A DNA stretch of 64,000 bases from Blastomussa wellsi. Lineage: Eukaryota > Cnidaria > Anthozoa > Scleractinia > Plerogyridae. This document shows positions 1 to 11,700 of this stretch, in pieces. Each line of letters begins with the position of its first letter. The first letter of the stretch is position 1. The notes under the pieces are model-generated. The model searched no databases and was not told where the DNA came from. It saw only the letters and a list, made by a program, of their open reading frames with translations. The translations under genes and the position numbers were made by a program. The stretch lies in assembly GCA_947652115.1 (NCBI GenBank), contig OX393569.1, positions 2,413,615 to 2,477,614 on the forward strand, written 5' to 3'.

Positions 1-941
1 TTTAGTTTAGTTAATGTTGTCCTTTGTACTCATGACTGTTTTGTCAGCGGTTCACATCATTATCGTAACATCCCAGGTTGCATCAGTACTTATGAGCCCG
101 CCGCTTATGGTGGACAGCGTTATGATGAGTGGACTTCTTGTGCCCTCGGGTGAGTTTGGCATTTTGTTTCGTTGAAATACTGCGTAGGAAAACAGAAACA
201 ATAAGACAATTAAAACAATTGATCAGATGTGACGCGAATAAACAACGCCCATGTCGGGACGGTGGAGCTGAGGGAGACCTGTGAGCTTCCTTCTCCCCAC
301 CCACTCCCCCCTCCCCGCTCCGCTTTCTGAAAGTTAAATTCTAAGAATAACGTTATTTGGTCATTTATTCAGTGCTCCCCACAAAATTCTACCTTTTCAC
401 ACCCCACACACTTATCATTAGACTGTTACGAATAAAGAGGTGCGTAGCTTCTGGGAGTAGGCATCGAAGTGTCTAACTAAAAAACAACAAACTTAATAAT
501 GCAAGGCTGATCAAACAGCTAGGAACTGATGGTATTTTAATTATGCCCAATAATTTGTATGGACAAAACCAACTTTCATCAGGGGCATAAAATGCTAAGT
601 GAACATGGAAACAAACAGTTACACGGTTTGAAAAGGGATGAGACAAAATGCTGTTGTGCGATTGGCTGACTGTATAAACGTAAACAAACAATGCAAAAGT
701 AGAAAAACCAAAATAACATATTAAAGAATATACGTCTATTAATGAAATTAGTTTCTTTGGAGATGGTCCTGATCTACACCAAACCAGCTACAATCTGCTT
801 AAATTTCCTTGCATCGTTTACAGCTTGTCGACTTCAACCTTAACACCATGAACGCACGCGCCAGTCTGTCCTATATAAAATTCAGTCTTGCAGTTTTCTG
901 TTGTTCTTTCTTTATACATATTTTGATGGTGTAGATTGGAT
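1..941. other. no gene recognised at left edge
   Basis: This stretch lies downstream of the leftmost minus-strand gene. I see no conserved coding exon and no clear repeat family in it. Short open frames exist but have no family resemblance and no supporting splice signals. It may hold the 3' untranslated region of the collagen-like gene. Confidence 0.4.
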
Positions 942-3900
942 TTAAGTTTCAACAAAATTGTCAACAAACCTGCTTTTCTTGAAAGCCGTTCCAGGTTGTG
1001 AGGTTTGAACAGTACCAGGAGTTCCCGGGTAACCTTGCACGGAGACCTGGGGCGTAACAACTCCCTGGAAAAGAAGCAACGGCATGACGAAATTACACAA
1101 AACAAAAAAATGTACACAAACATTTCATTTCACAACAAATAATAAGAAAAATTAAACATAAATAAAATCTCTTGCCCAAGAAATGCTCGTATCAGATGTC
1201 ACTCGAAGGGTATATAAGACCAAATTGAACGCTGGTTCTACAGTCGGTCCGACTGTAGAACCAGCGTTCAATTTGGTCTTATTTTGTCCCTCTCAGCCGG
1301 CTGAGCCTGTGCACGAGGAATAAGTGGCTCTGGAGACACATGATTTGATTCGCTGAAAACAAACAAAGGGAGTCCAATCGCATCAGCCGTTTTAAAGTCC
1401 ATTTGTCGTTAGCGCGTTTAAAACGGTAGATGTGATTGGACTGCCTTCGTTAGATTTCAGCCAATCGAATCATGTGTCCCCAGAGCCACTTGTTCCTCGT
1501 GCACAGGCCCAGCCGGCTAAGAGGGACAAGCAGCTTTGGGGACGAGAATGAATATGGCCGTATCTCACATGGACTGGGAACTACCAAATTCATGAATTTG
1601 AATTTGTAATGAACATCTTATTAACCGAGTTTAGTCGGCCTGTATACAGACCCTTCAGAAGACTAGCTCTGCAAGTTCAAATATTGGCCAATACATTTTG
1701 TCCTTTTGCCATAGCACCAGCCTTATCATCTATATGAATCATTTATCGATTTTGATCATTTATCGTTCGTTTAGTCTGCGAAAAAGCCGGAGCAACTCCA
1801 ATTGCTGGCTGATTTTTCTTTCAATCCACCGCCTTTTAAATTGTTTATTATGACGTCACTTTATTCCATTGAGTTTTTTGTTATTTAGAGGTTGCGCAAG
1901 GAAACTCGTGTGTCCCTAACTGTTCTTAAACAGGTTGAGTAATCATTAATGTCCTCTTTCAGCGTGGTAACACAGGGATTTTTTGTTTATAAGCAGCATT
2001 GCCTACTTCCGGCACCTAAACACGCACACGCACACAAATTCAATTCACGGGTTCTACGCGGTTCTTATCATATATGCTTATGAATTATTATGTGCTTACG
2101 GCGTGTCCTAACCTGTATTTCAACCTGACCATTGCCTCCCGCGAATGTACCAGGCGCTTCTACGGTGCTCTGAACAGTAAAACCGACAGGTGCTGTCATG
2201 GGGACTGGTGCTGCGACGGGACTGGCCCAAACAACCGAGGCAGGACTCGCTGGTAAAGCAATGGCAGGAGGAGTCTGGGGTTTAGCAGGAACTGGCGAGG
2301 ATGCCGGAAGAGGAGCGCCTGGGGCTTGAACTTGAGAAGGAGCAGGAGCTGGGGGCGAAACGGGAGGTGCAGGGGCAGCAACCTTAGGGGGCTGGGGAGG
2401 AGCTGTATATGGTCCGGGTTGGACTGTATTTGGTCCCTGTGTTTTAGTTGTTGAGGATGCTTTAGTTGTTGGACAAATCTTTGCGGCGCCTGGTGTGACT
2501 TGCTGCGTGGGTTGAACACACGGCTGGGGCTGGGCACCAGTTTGATTTTGCTTGTCTTTGACGTACTTTTCAAGCGCATTCAAACGCTGAATCAGAAGTT
2601 TAAGTTCGTTTGATTCACACTAAAGCGTTCAAAATCAAAGAAGAGTAGTGTCTTAGTTATACCAAGTTTCAAACTTTGTACTGAGTTGCGTGTCACCAAC
2701 TCAGTTTTTTATAATGGTCAATAAATCAATTAATCGATCAATCAATCAATCAATCATTATATTTACTGTAGTTTATTATGATTCGTACACAAAGCATTCT
2801 TAGTTAGATATAATTACGTTCTTTCGTTAATAACATTTGGGCTGGATTGCCTGAAACTGAACCTTTAATTATAAACTCAGTTATAATAAAATAAAGTACT
2901 CACCTGTTCCTTGCTACATATCCCGGGTGCTCCTTTGAATCCCTGAGGAATAAGAATATTATGGTAAATAATCCCTCGGTGCCAAAAATCGCAAAGAAGG
3001 AAAACAAACATGGCACTTTCTCTCTTTAACTGATCGCAACTGAAGAACCGCCCTGTCAGGCTGACCATTTCAACTTCTATCCTTGTGATTTGTAAAAAAA
3101 TTGATGACAACTATTTTGGTTCACCCTCTTCCTTAAACAATTTGCTTGATGTCCATCTCTTTATGTTCTAGGAGCATTTCCTGTATGGGTGAAAGAACTT
3201 TGTCGCAATTTTGTTGCCATTTTACTAACAAAGTCGAAAAATGCCCATGACAGCGTCCCTTTAAGGTGAAAGAAAAATGAGTTTTCAAGCGTCTATCGGA
3301 ACTAGCTGGCCACAAAATAAACATTTCAGTCCACTTTTCGCTTACAGGCACTCTTAGCTTGTCAGCTCTACCCTTGTCAAAATTCGCTGCAGCTGGGTAG
3401 AAAACATTTCTTTACAGAAATTACCGATACGATTGTGAGCCAAGCAGTTCAATAAGCGTTTAAGTTCAAGATAAAGAAAAAAGCGAAAAAAGTCGACAAG
3501 TCGATCGTGCGTCTTTCGTTGTTTTCATTCGCGGCGTATAAAATCTGTATCATAAAGCAAACGTAGAAGCCTAAGCCATGTATTATGCTGTCATAAAACA
3601 CTCCGGGCATTTGAGAACACTCGAGAAATGTAGAAAACACGAGCCCCAATTTTCTAAATTTCCCTCGTGTTCTCAAATGCCCGTCGAGTTTTTTGACAGT
3701 ATATTAGTTTGTTAATTAAACAGCGAAAACTAAAACCTTATCTTCCCAGTACTTTTCTTGTTGTTTTCTTGTTGTTCGCGGTTAAGATATGGACAGTCTG
3801 GGCAACAATCAGAAATAATTTGTGTTTTTCAAAAGATGTTACGCAAGCTAGTTACAATAACTGTCTCGTACTTTCAACGGGGCGCAAAAGTGTAGCAGCG

Positions 3901-6177
3901 CGAAGGATCGAGGGAAGGCTCAACCGCTGATAGGAAAGGTGCTTCGCGTTACCTTCTTCGCCCTCATTTTTTCTTACTCCTCCGAAAACTCCTGCGTAAA
4001 AAAAGCGTTGCCTATAAGACAACATTGTTTTGCTTAGCAACGATTCCAAAAATAGTCATGTCGAGACACTGGACGATTCCGTATGCGTCAGAGGAGGTAC
4101 GTGTCAAAAAAACGTCTAAATTAAAGACGATGAAGAGTTGTAAGACAGCTGATAACAAGTGAACATTTTACCGGCAATCCCGGCGGCCCCAGCGGTCCTG
4201 GTAAGCCAGGGTCACCCTAGAAAACAGAAAAAGAAATATTTTACTATTTGAGAAAACAATACTGCAAGTCCATTTCTAGCAAGAAAATGAGACCTGTAGC
4301 AGGTGAGGCACGAGTCAAACATCCTTAACATTAGGTAGGAGATGAGGGAAGCATACCTGAGAACCACTTCCTCCGTTCGATCCATCCTTTCCCTTTAGCA
4401 CTACTACCATGTTATCCTAAACAAAAAAAATGGATCTTAACATGGTATTGTCGAAAACATGCATGACTGTCCCTTTTCAAATTCCATAGGTCAAAAAATG
4501 ACAGTTGGTAAAATTAACTAATTAGTCGTTAATTAATTTTCTCTTTAAAGTGCCTATGAAATAAAAAACAAGTTAACTTTATTTGAAAGGCATTTGAAAA
4601 TGACGGAGAATGGTGTTTTCCTTTCTGCGATATCTTCTTTCGTTCCAGAGATATTCAAGTTTTTGTATTATGCAAATTAGATGTCTGATGACGTCCGAAG
4701 GTTGACAGCAAAAGGCTAAAAAACACAACATCGAGAATATCTGTGCAAATTATAGGGCAATGGAGTTGAAACTTGGCACCCATGTTGTATCCGAAGAAAT
4801 ACACCAGATACATCAGATGGTGTATATCACTATGGCAAAAGTCTTGGTACCAGTCTCTTTTATGGAGGAATGATAATTTCTGTATTTGATCTTTACCAAA
4901 CATCATCCACTTGCTAAAGGTTATTAAGGAGGCCTAGTGAATTGTGGGCATTGTGTATGTTTCAAATAAACCACAATATTTGTCCGTATTGAGTCATTAA
5001 TGGTAATATTTGATTCAAAAAGGAAAGAGACTGGAACCAAGACTGTTGTCATAGCAACATCAAAATATGCACCATCTGGTGTATTTCCTAGGGTGTAACA
5101 CAGGTGCCAAGTTTCAATTGCATTACTTCATTATTTACAGAGATGTTCTCGATTTTGTGGTTTTAGCCCATTTCCTGTCAACCTTGTGACCCCATCAGTC
5201 ATCTAATTTGCATAATACAAAAACTTGAATATCTCTGGAACAAGAGAAGATATCGCAGAAAGGAAAACGCCATTCTTCCTCATTTTGAAATGCCTTTCAA
5301 ATAAGGTTAACTTGGTTTTCATTTCATAGGCACTTTAAGAGAACCACCGACAGAGACAACGCGGTTTGCGTCATCGGTTAACACACGCTGCCCATTTGGA
5401 AATGGTATAATTTGGTTTTATCAACTGGGTTGATAATGTCAATTACCGTAAAGAGATTCAAGAGCTGACGTTTCGAGCGTTAGCCCTTCGCTCTGACGAA
5501 GGGCTAACGCTCGAAACGTCAGCTCTTGAATCTCCGCTTTACGGTGGCCAATTGACATTATCAACCCAGTTGATAAAACCAAATTATATTGTTATACTTC
5601 CCACCGACGCAGCACCACAGTTTTTTTAGAAACTTACCCCCTCTATTCATTTGGAAATGGAATCTGGTAATGTAAGAGGTTCCTATGCATGTCAGTATGT
5701 TTAACAGCTCTCGAAAGCTGTGGCAGTTGCTATTGTTTTGGAGGCTGTTTTGGTTTTATAGTTTTTGCTTTTGTGCTCTCGAGAGTTAGCGAGTCATTCA
5801 TATGAGACCTTGAGATTGAGTGTCGAAAGTAATTAGCGAATTGCTTTGGTTTTGCATCACTATGCTCAGTGATTGGTTTGAAAATCTCGCGCCACTTTTC
5901 AGCCAATCAGAAGTAAAACCGGCGACTCGCGCGCACACGTTTTCCCGCGTTTTGTGTCGGCTACGTGTAACTACTTCGCATTGGAATGTCTCGGTCCATT
6001 GTGATTGGTCAAAGTAAAAATTAATAGACATGGAAAATTGCTAAATACCTCATTCTGGGAATGAGCCACGATGTTGAACTTCTTAGCTGAATGTACATCC
6101 TTCAAATGCTTCAGGTGTCGAGCATGCTCTTTGCACGATATACCGCTGACAAGCACCAGAAGAATGGCTAGTTCCAT
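942..6177 (-). CDS. secreted short-collagen protein with Pro-rich C-terminal region
   Basis: Proposed exons in transcript order: 6177-6049, 4416-4357, 4216-4172, 2942-2904, 2619-2113 (or ending at 2125), 1064-942. All junctions are phase 0, giving about 300 aa. Exon 1 encodes a hydrophobic signal peptide (MELAILLVLVSGISC). Exons 2-4 encode about 12 Gly-X-Y triplets ending in GIC. Exon 5 opens with a Cys and a leucine-rich stretch that could be a short trimerising coiled coil, then a long Pro/Ala/Gln/Val-rich low-complexity region. The last exon has one GYPGTPG motif and then a stop. The role is unknown; a collectin-like trimeric stalk that carries a mucin-like tail instead of a lectin head is inference. 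The 45-bp and 39-bp collagen exons match those of the gene at 58.5-63.8 kb. Exons 1-4 are firm; the ends of exons 5 and 6 are less certain, and further exons may lie left of the window. Confidence 0.68.
1214..1282. repeat. near-perfect 34-bp-arm palindrome
   Basis: Two exactly complementary 34-base arms (1214-1247 and 1249-1282) are separated by one base. It directly abuts the inverted-repeat element at 1284-1529. The one-base loop argues against a microRNA precursor; a recent inverted duplication is more likely. Confidence 0.9.
1284..1529. mobile_element. MITE-like inverted-repeat element
   Basis: A 246-bp unit has long imperfect terminal inverted repeats starting TTGTCCCTCT, about 80 bases per arm, including a shared GTGCACGAGGAA-type block. 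It has no coding capacity. Partially similar motifs recur at 12.1 kb and 13.55 kb. Confidence 0.8.
2715..2757. repeat. simple repeat (CAAT)n
   Basis: A degenerate run of TCAA/CAAT tetranucleotides lies in an intron of the collagen-like gene. Confidence 0.8.
3588..3699. repeat. inverted repeat
   Basis: Arms of about 40 bases share GGGCATTTGAGAACAC on one side and its complement on the other. It is a small foldback unit in an intron of the collagen-like gene. Confidence 0.7.
4540..5342. mobile_element. 800-bp foldback element
   Basis: Long inverted repeats form both ends: the left arm has AAAGTGCCTATGAAAT and the right arm its complement. Similarity runs about 150 bases inward, past the ATTTGCATAATACAAAAAC block. 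The centre also carries inverted similarity. No transposase frame is present. It sits in intron 1 of the collagen-like gene. Confidence 0.8.
5406..5640. mobile_element. palindromic Penelope-like element terminus
   Basis: Bases 5406-5587 form an almost complete palindrome centred near 5496. The right arm continues into a sequence matching, in reverse complement, the end of the Penelope-like fragment at 35319-35460 (the TTATCAACTGGGTTGATAA block, the ACGAAGGGCTAACGCTCGAA-type block and the CACCGACGCAGCACCACAG block). I read it as two head-to-head copies of that element's 3' end. Confidence 0.75.
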
Positions 6178-8380
6178 TGTTCTATTAAACGAATGTAATG
6201 GTTTGTAAAATAAGAGAAAGAAAGTTCATAAGCCTTTTCTCCTTATCCGGGCAAACTAACCAGTTGTCCGTTGACAGTTAGTTTCACGAATGCTCGTCAG
6301 TTTAAATTTTTCATGCATCTGTTTTCGCCTCCCGTCATTGACTATCCGTTTTCCCTTTTGCTTTTCCGTATGTTGAGTACATTAAATATATGACAAGTTT
6401 CTCTTGTTCACTTACAATTGTTTAGGTTGAACGACGATTTAAAATATATTTTAAAATAGCTGCTTCTTGTTTCATCCGCAGCTAAAAACGTATTCTTCTC
6501 ATTTCTTTCGTAAAGCAGCAGCCAGACATAATTTTTTATAAAAAAGTCTAGACTCCTGATGAAACACGAATCTTTGTTTTCGATTATAATCGTTATCATT
6601 TCGTCCACTGCGCCGTCAATGCTATGCTTTAGCATCAATTCTCAGGAATCACGTGACTTTTCCCGCCAAAAACAAACCGACGAGCAGGTGGCGCGCTGGT
6701 GGAATAAGAGAGCAAAAAAATGGCGGAGAACAAGAACATGGACAGAACTAGTTACTATTTACCTATAGATAATGGAAATGCTTCATTATAGATGTGCTTC
6801 CATTGGTGTGCGGAGTTAAAACAACTTACAGGCCTTACACAACTGAAGCTCAAAAACTCTGATTACTTCTACGTTGTATTTAAGATTAATTTATTCTGGA
6901 TATAAACAAACAAGATCGACTAGAACTATAACGCCTATTAGTTGAAAACATTTTCAAATTCATAAATCACGAGCTTCGAGACAGAGGTTTGGTGACAGTA
7001 GATTAACTTTGAAACTGATTGTTGACAGCAACACGTTTGAATCAAACCTACAAAACTTTCCTCAGACAATCACAACAATTACGTATTTTGGTTGGATTAC
7101 TTTGGTCGATTTGATTGTTACAATTAACATCTGGCGGTTCACAAATATCCCTTATTATAACTTACCTTCCGCGCATAGGGAACAGCAGTCGGCAGAAGCA
7201 GGAACAATGGGAAAAAGCCAGATAATCTTTGTTTTGATATGTAAAGATTTTAGATCACTGACGATCACGTGAACTCATCTTCAGTTAAACGGTCGATAGC
7301 CTCGTTTTGATTAGTGGAGCTTGTGTTTGGATTTCCATCCAAGGAGCTCTCGAGTAGGTTCGATTATCAGCCGATGTTCGGGAAATGAGCCCCCACAACG
7401 AAGACCGGGCGCGAGAGAGCAGGAAATACAAGCCTAGCTTATTTTTCTGGTAAATTAAAACGAAAAAAGTGGCAGAACAAATTGCACGGTCTTAAAATAG
7501 AACAGACAATTCTCTCTGCAATTTGCCTTGCAACGACACAATAGTAAACCGGCGCACAGTTGTAGCTAGTCCAGTTCCTGAAATCACTCTTCCACGCCCT
7601 GGTTGTACCCTGGAAATACAAGACGTGGAAGTAAGAGTTCAGGGACTGGACTAAATTGCAGCGCGTAACGATGAGCCCGTGATCTCACTCGTACCCAATC
7701 GTCTCTTCTGCGATTTTCTGCGAAAAAAGCAGCAGGTGCGGGGAATGATGGGAAGGAGGCAGGCCCGCCTTTCCTCCTTCCCATCATCCATCGCGTCTTC
7801 AGTGTTGACGACTGGGGACAAGTCAGGTCCGCGATCGGAAGGTGCAGAAAAATACCACAAAATGTACGTATAGAAAAGATTAAATCTAAGATTTATTATT
7901 AAATTCGGTCGTGTAGTAGAGACAAAGCACTTTAATATATTCTTAATGTGGGTATATAAAACTTGGGAAGAGGAACGTCTTAGAAAAATGTCATTGTACA
8001 TGTACTTATACTTTAAACTATAGCGGCACTATTCGTAATAATCTAAACACTGTATTTCATTTATTATGTACCACAGCTCAAATGAACGCTTCCGTCGAAA
8101 CAATAAAATCTGCCTCAACCTGAAAAGCAGATGGAAATAATGTATGAAGTAGGGAAGAAGAGAAAGCGGTATTATTCTGTTTCTTGCAAGAAATAATGTT
8201 TTGTATAAGTTGGCTGATTTACATAGCGTCCCGAATGAATAACCTAGGAAAGGCAGTAAGCACTATAGTATACTATTATGTCACGCATGAAACCAGCATA
8301 CATGAAGCTACATCTTTAAAATATTTAGCGACTGCCAATAATTGTAGGGAATATGTATGACTTATTTTTTTAAGATATCA
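6178..8380. other. intergenic, no gene recognised
   Basis: This is the space between the start of the collagen-like gene and the 3' end of the DUF885 gene. I see no conserved exon. A well-placed ATG near 6719 (AAAAATGGCGGAG) opens only a 23-codon frame, so I do not call it. Confidence 0.5.
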
Positions 8381-8550
8381 GGGGCGGATCCAGGAATTTT
8401 TGATGGGGTGGGGGGTGGGGGTGTACAAAGTTGAGTAATAATACGCGATCCTGTCGTTGCGAGAATTTCAGCGTCAAACAAGTAGTAACAAAATTCGGTT
8501 AGGGAAGGGGAGGGGGTGCCCGACCCTCCTCCCCCTGGATCAGCCACTGG
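8381..8550. repeat. GGGGCGGATCCAGG-ended repeat
   Basis: G-rich ends GGGGCGGATCCAGG and CCCCTGGATCAGCCA form imperfect terminal inverted repeats around a non-coding interior. Related G/C-rich pieces with a CTAGATCC or GGATCTAG core recur near 13.65, 49.35 and 57.8 kb, so this is a dispersed family. Confidence 0.7.
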
Positions 8551-8734
8551 ATATTGCATCTTGCCTGGCGTTTCGCCAAGCAAAGTTGTTCCATGATATA
8601 CATTTGAAAATGGCGAGTTAATATTTGTACATAAAGAGGAAAAAGAATGTAGAACTAGAAGACTATCAGTATGGAAAAAGAGAAGAACGAAGTAAGACAG
8701 ACCGCGAGCAATTTTTTTTCTGCAGCAGTTGCAA

Positions 8735-11700
8735 TTAAACATAACTTCTTTTGGGAGGGCGAGGCGGCAAATTTTCCTCTTCTTCAAATTCGTTTACTGA
8801 TGCTCTCACGTCATCTTCGTCTCCTTCAGAGTACTTAAGGATATCTGAGCAAAGTTCTCCTTCTATTTTGCCAGTGTAACAGTCAATGAATTTGTCAATG
8901 TGGCTTTGGAGGTAGCCAAGAGGAGCAGATCCTTGGCTAAGAAGTTGATAATGAAACTCCGGCAAACTAAAAGACTTGCCCAGCACCCTCTCAACCCGTT
9001 TACGCATGCTTACAAGTTTTAGTTTCCCTAACATGTAGGCTGTTGCTTGACCGGGGACGCTCTGGTATCTAGTCACTTCCTTCACTGCAAAGTCCGTAGT
9101 ATCCCATGCATAGTCTTCAAATTTCTGGAGTGCTTCTGACCTGATAAAAAAGCAAACTGATACGTTTTACCAGCGTCTACTTAATGTAGTAAGACAAGTT
9201 AAAATGCCTGAAATGTACGAATTTTAATACAGTTTGTTGGATCAGCAATGGCTAAGAGTTTATAATAAACAGGATGACACTGAGTTGAGACTGTAAAACA
9301 GCTGGTGTTTTAGCGCGAGTTTCTTAAGTGAAGCGTGACGCCCGCCAAAATTGCAGTCTAGTACGAAGTTCTTATCGGCTGAAGTTGATTACAAACACAG
9401 GACTCTTGGCCTGTTCCAGGCTTTCGAATAGTCGAGGGCTAACGAGGAAATACAAGGGGCGCTAAGGCAACGACCCTAGTCCTCCATCATTTTCCCTCGC
9501 TCGCCCGCTTCTTTCGCGCCCCCGACTATCCAAGGGCCTGGAACAGGCTACTCGGATAGTATTGCGCATGCCCCCATTCTTCCCTTGGCTCGGGCAAGCT
9601 ACTAATGGTTTGTATTTGATCACGCACGTTAACGTCCCAGCTTTGTTGTTTCTATAACAACCACTCGAATTCTGTTCACCTTGTCATTCCTCTGTAATGA
9701 AGGCCTGTGTCCACTACCAGTCTCACAGCTCGCCAGATCTAAACAACATAGTGATAAATGTCAGAACCATGCCAGCTCTTTCGATGTTCTAAAAAGTATT
9801 GTTTTGGAGGACAAAAAGACCGAGACGGTCCTGGGAAACAAACTACCAGTTGATAGCAACATCTACAGCAGATCAGTCGGGGAACAAGCGCCAGTAGATA
9901 GCAACATCTACAGCAGATCAGTCGGGGAACAAGCGCCAGTTGATAGCAACATCTAGAGCAGATCAGTCGGGGAACAAGCGCCAGTTGATAGCAACATCTA
10001 GAGCAGATCAGTCGGGGAACAAGCGCCAGTTGATAGCAACATCTAGAGCAGATCAGAACAAGCGCCAGTTTGATGACAAAATCCTGCTTCCCAGACAGGA
10101 CTGAGCCCGCGTAGTTCGTCTCTGAAGTTGCTAAGCAACATGACGTGTTTGTTGGAGCGATTACTTCCGTTGCATTCGTGAGCTCTCGCGCTAGTTTTTA
10201 ATTGGGTAAAATTATTTCGGAAACTCCTCAAGTGCTTTAACGAAGATTTTCCAAACTAGCACTTGTCCCCCCACCCTCCCTACTGAGATAACACAAGAGT
10301 AGCAAAGACACTCGCGAGTGCTTACGCTATTTGCGGGACACGGCAACCGGACCTCGGACTAAAATTCTCTATCACTGCGCGTGTACTGCTCCCGGTAATC
10401 AAACATACCTGCCATTTAAACATGCCATACAATTGTTGAAAATTTTCTTCATATAAATTAGCGTCTTGGTAGAGGAGAGGACTCTCCGCGTATAGAGCCC
10501 ATCCTTCCTGGAAAGCTATGAACGAGGTTTGTCGATCAAGCCAACTCGGAACACCGCCACACTTATCACGAAAATGTTCAATCAAGCCTGGCAATCAACA
10601 AAGATAGATCAATGTAATTATTAGCATATTGCCATCGAGAGATTTCAACGAGGTTTACAAGAGTTCGTGCAGCTGGTGATAATATGACCTTTACACAATA
10701 GTGAAAATGTTTCTCTATTATATGCAAACGAATAATGGAGAAATAAGCTTTCTAAGATAACTCGTATGGTTGCATAAACGCTCTAGATATTCATATTAAC
10801 TGTACGTATACTATGCTAGTTGAAATACAACGGGGGCACGACGAACTAGCTTTCATTGCGGGAGGATAGAAAACTCTTCGATTAGGTATCGATTCGAATC
10901 GATCGAGAATCTTGAAACGAAAACCAAAATAATCACTCTTTCCAATCACAAAGGACTCAAACAATCCCAAGAACAAGTCAAAACTCGAAGCAAATACGTG
11001 TAGTCGGTAGTCTCAGTGCGAAGCACGGGAAAACCTGCGAGAGGTCGTGTTCCCCCTTGCAAATAATGGAAAATTTACACACACATTAGTTGCCTAGTTC
11101 CTAGACCTCAATATTCGTCACGGTCAACCTGTCTCCTAAATGAATACTGGCGTTATACAATCCGGTGAAGGCCTGGGAAGCCGTACAGGAACTAGGCAAT
11201 GATCGGCAACGAGGAACGCAAGTCCCCCCCCCCCCCCCTGTGCAAACGTGTTTCCACGTTTGCGCGTGTGCGGGCAAACAGGGAAACGTATTAACACATG
11301 TATATAGTACCTTGCATCTGAGTATGGTGCCCAGGTCTCGACTCGTGTCCAATCACCGACCACTCCTGGAACTTCGGTCCATACCTCTTCAGGAAGAAAG
11401 GAAGACCAAAATAGCTCGGAGTGGTACAGTTCCCTGTGCTAGGCCGAAAAAACATGGCGCCATTAGACGGATTGTAGTGGGTTAACATTTGTATCGGGCA
11501 GCTGGCTGCGGTGGCCTTGGGACCAGTAAAGTAAAACATCCATTGAATCTTGGGATGGATCATACTCATCACCATCTCAATGTACTCGCTCCATTTCTCC
11601 ACGGCCGCCCAGCGCTGTGGACAGTAGATCTTGGCGGAGACTGGGTCGTGGCAAGCTTTGTAGGCACGCTCGTCGCTCTCGTTGGCTGGGAATGGTGCCG

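Noticed and set aside
818..1123. 101-codon minus-strand frame over the last collagen-gene exon
   Set aside because: It is in a different frame from the phase-0 exon 1064-942. A YIGQTG string at its end hinted at a GIY-YIG domain, but nothing around it supports one.
1214..1282. microRNA precursor
   Set aside because: Perfect 34-bp arms with a one-base loop do not fit a processed hairpin and point to a recent inverted duplication.
6719..6787. ATG in good context starting MAENKNMDRTSYYLP on the plus strand
   Set aside because: Only 23 codons, no recognisable family and no convincing downstream exon; it could be a first exon but cannot be supported.
9846..10069. Possible CRISPR-like array
   Set aside because: Units are contiguous without unique spacers, in an animal intron; it is a minisatellite.
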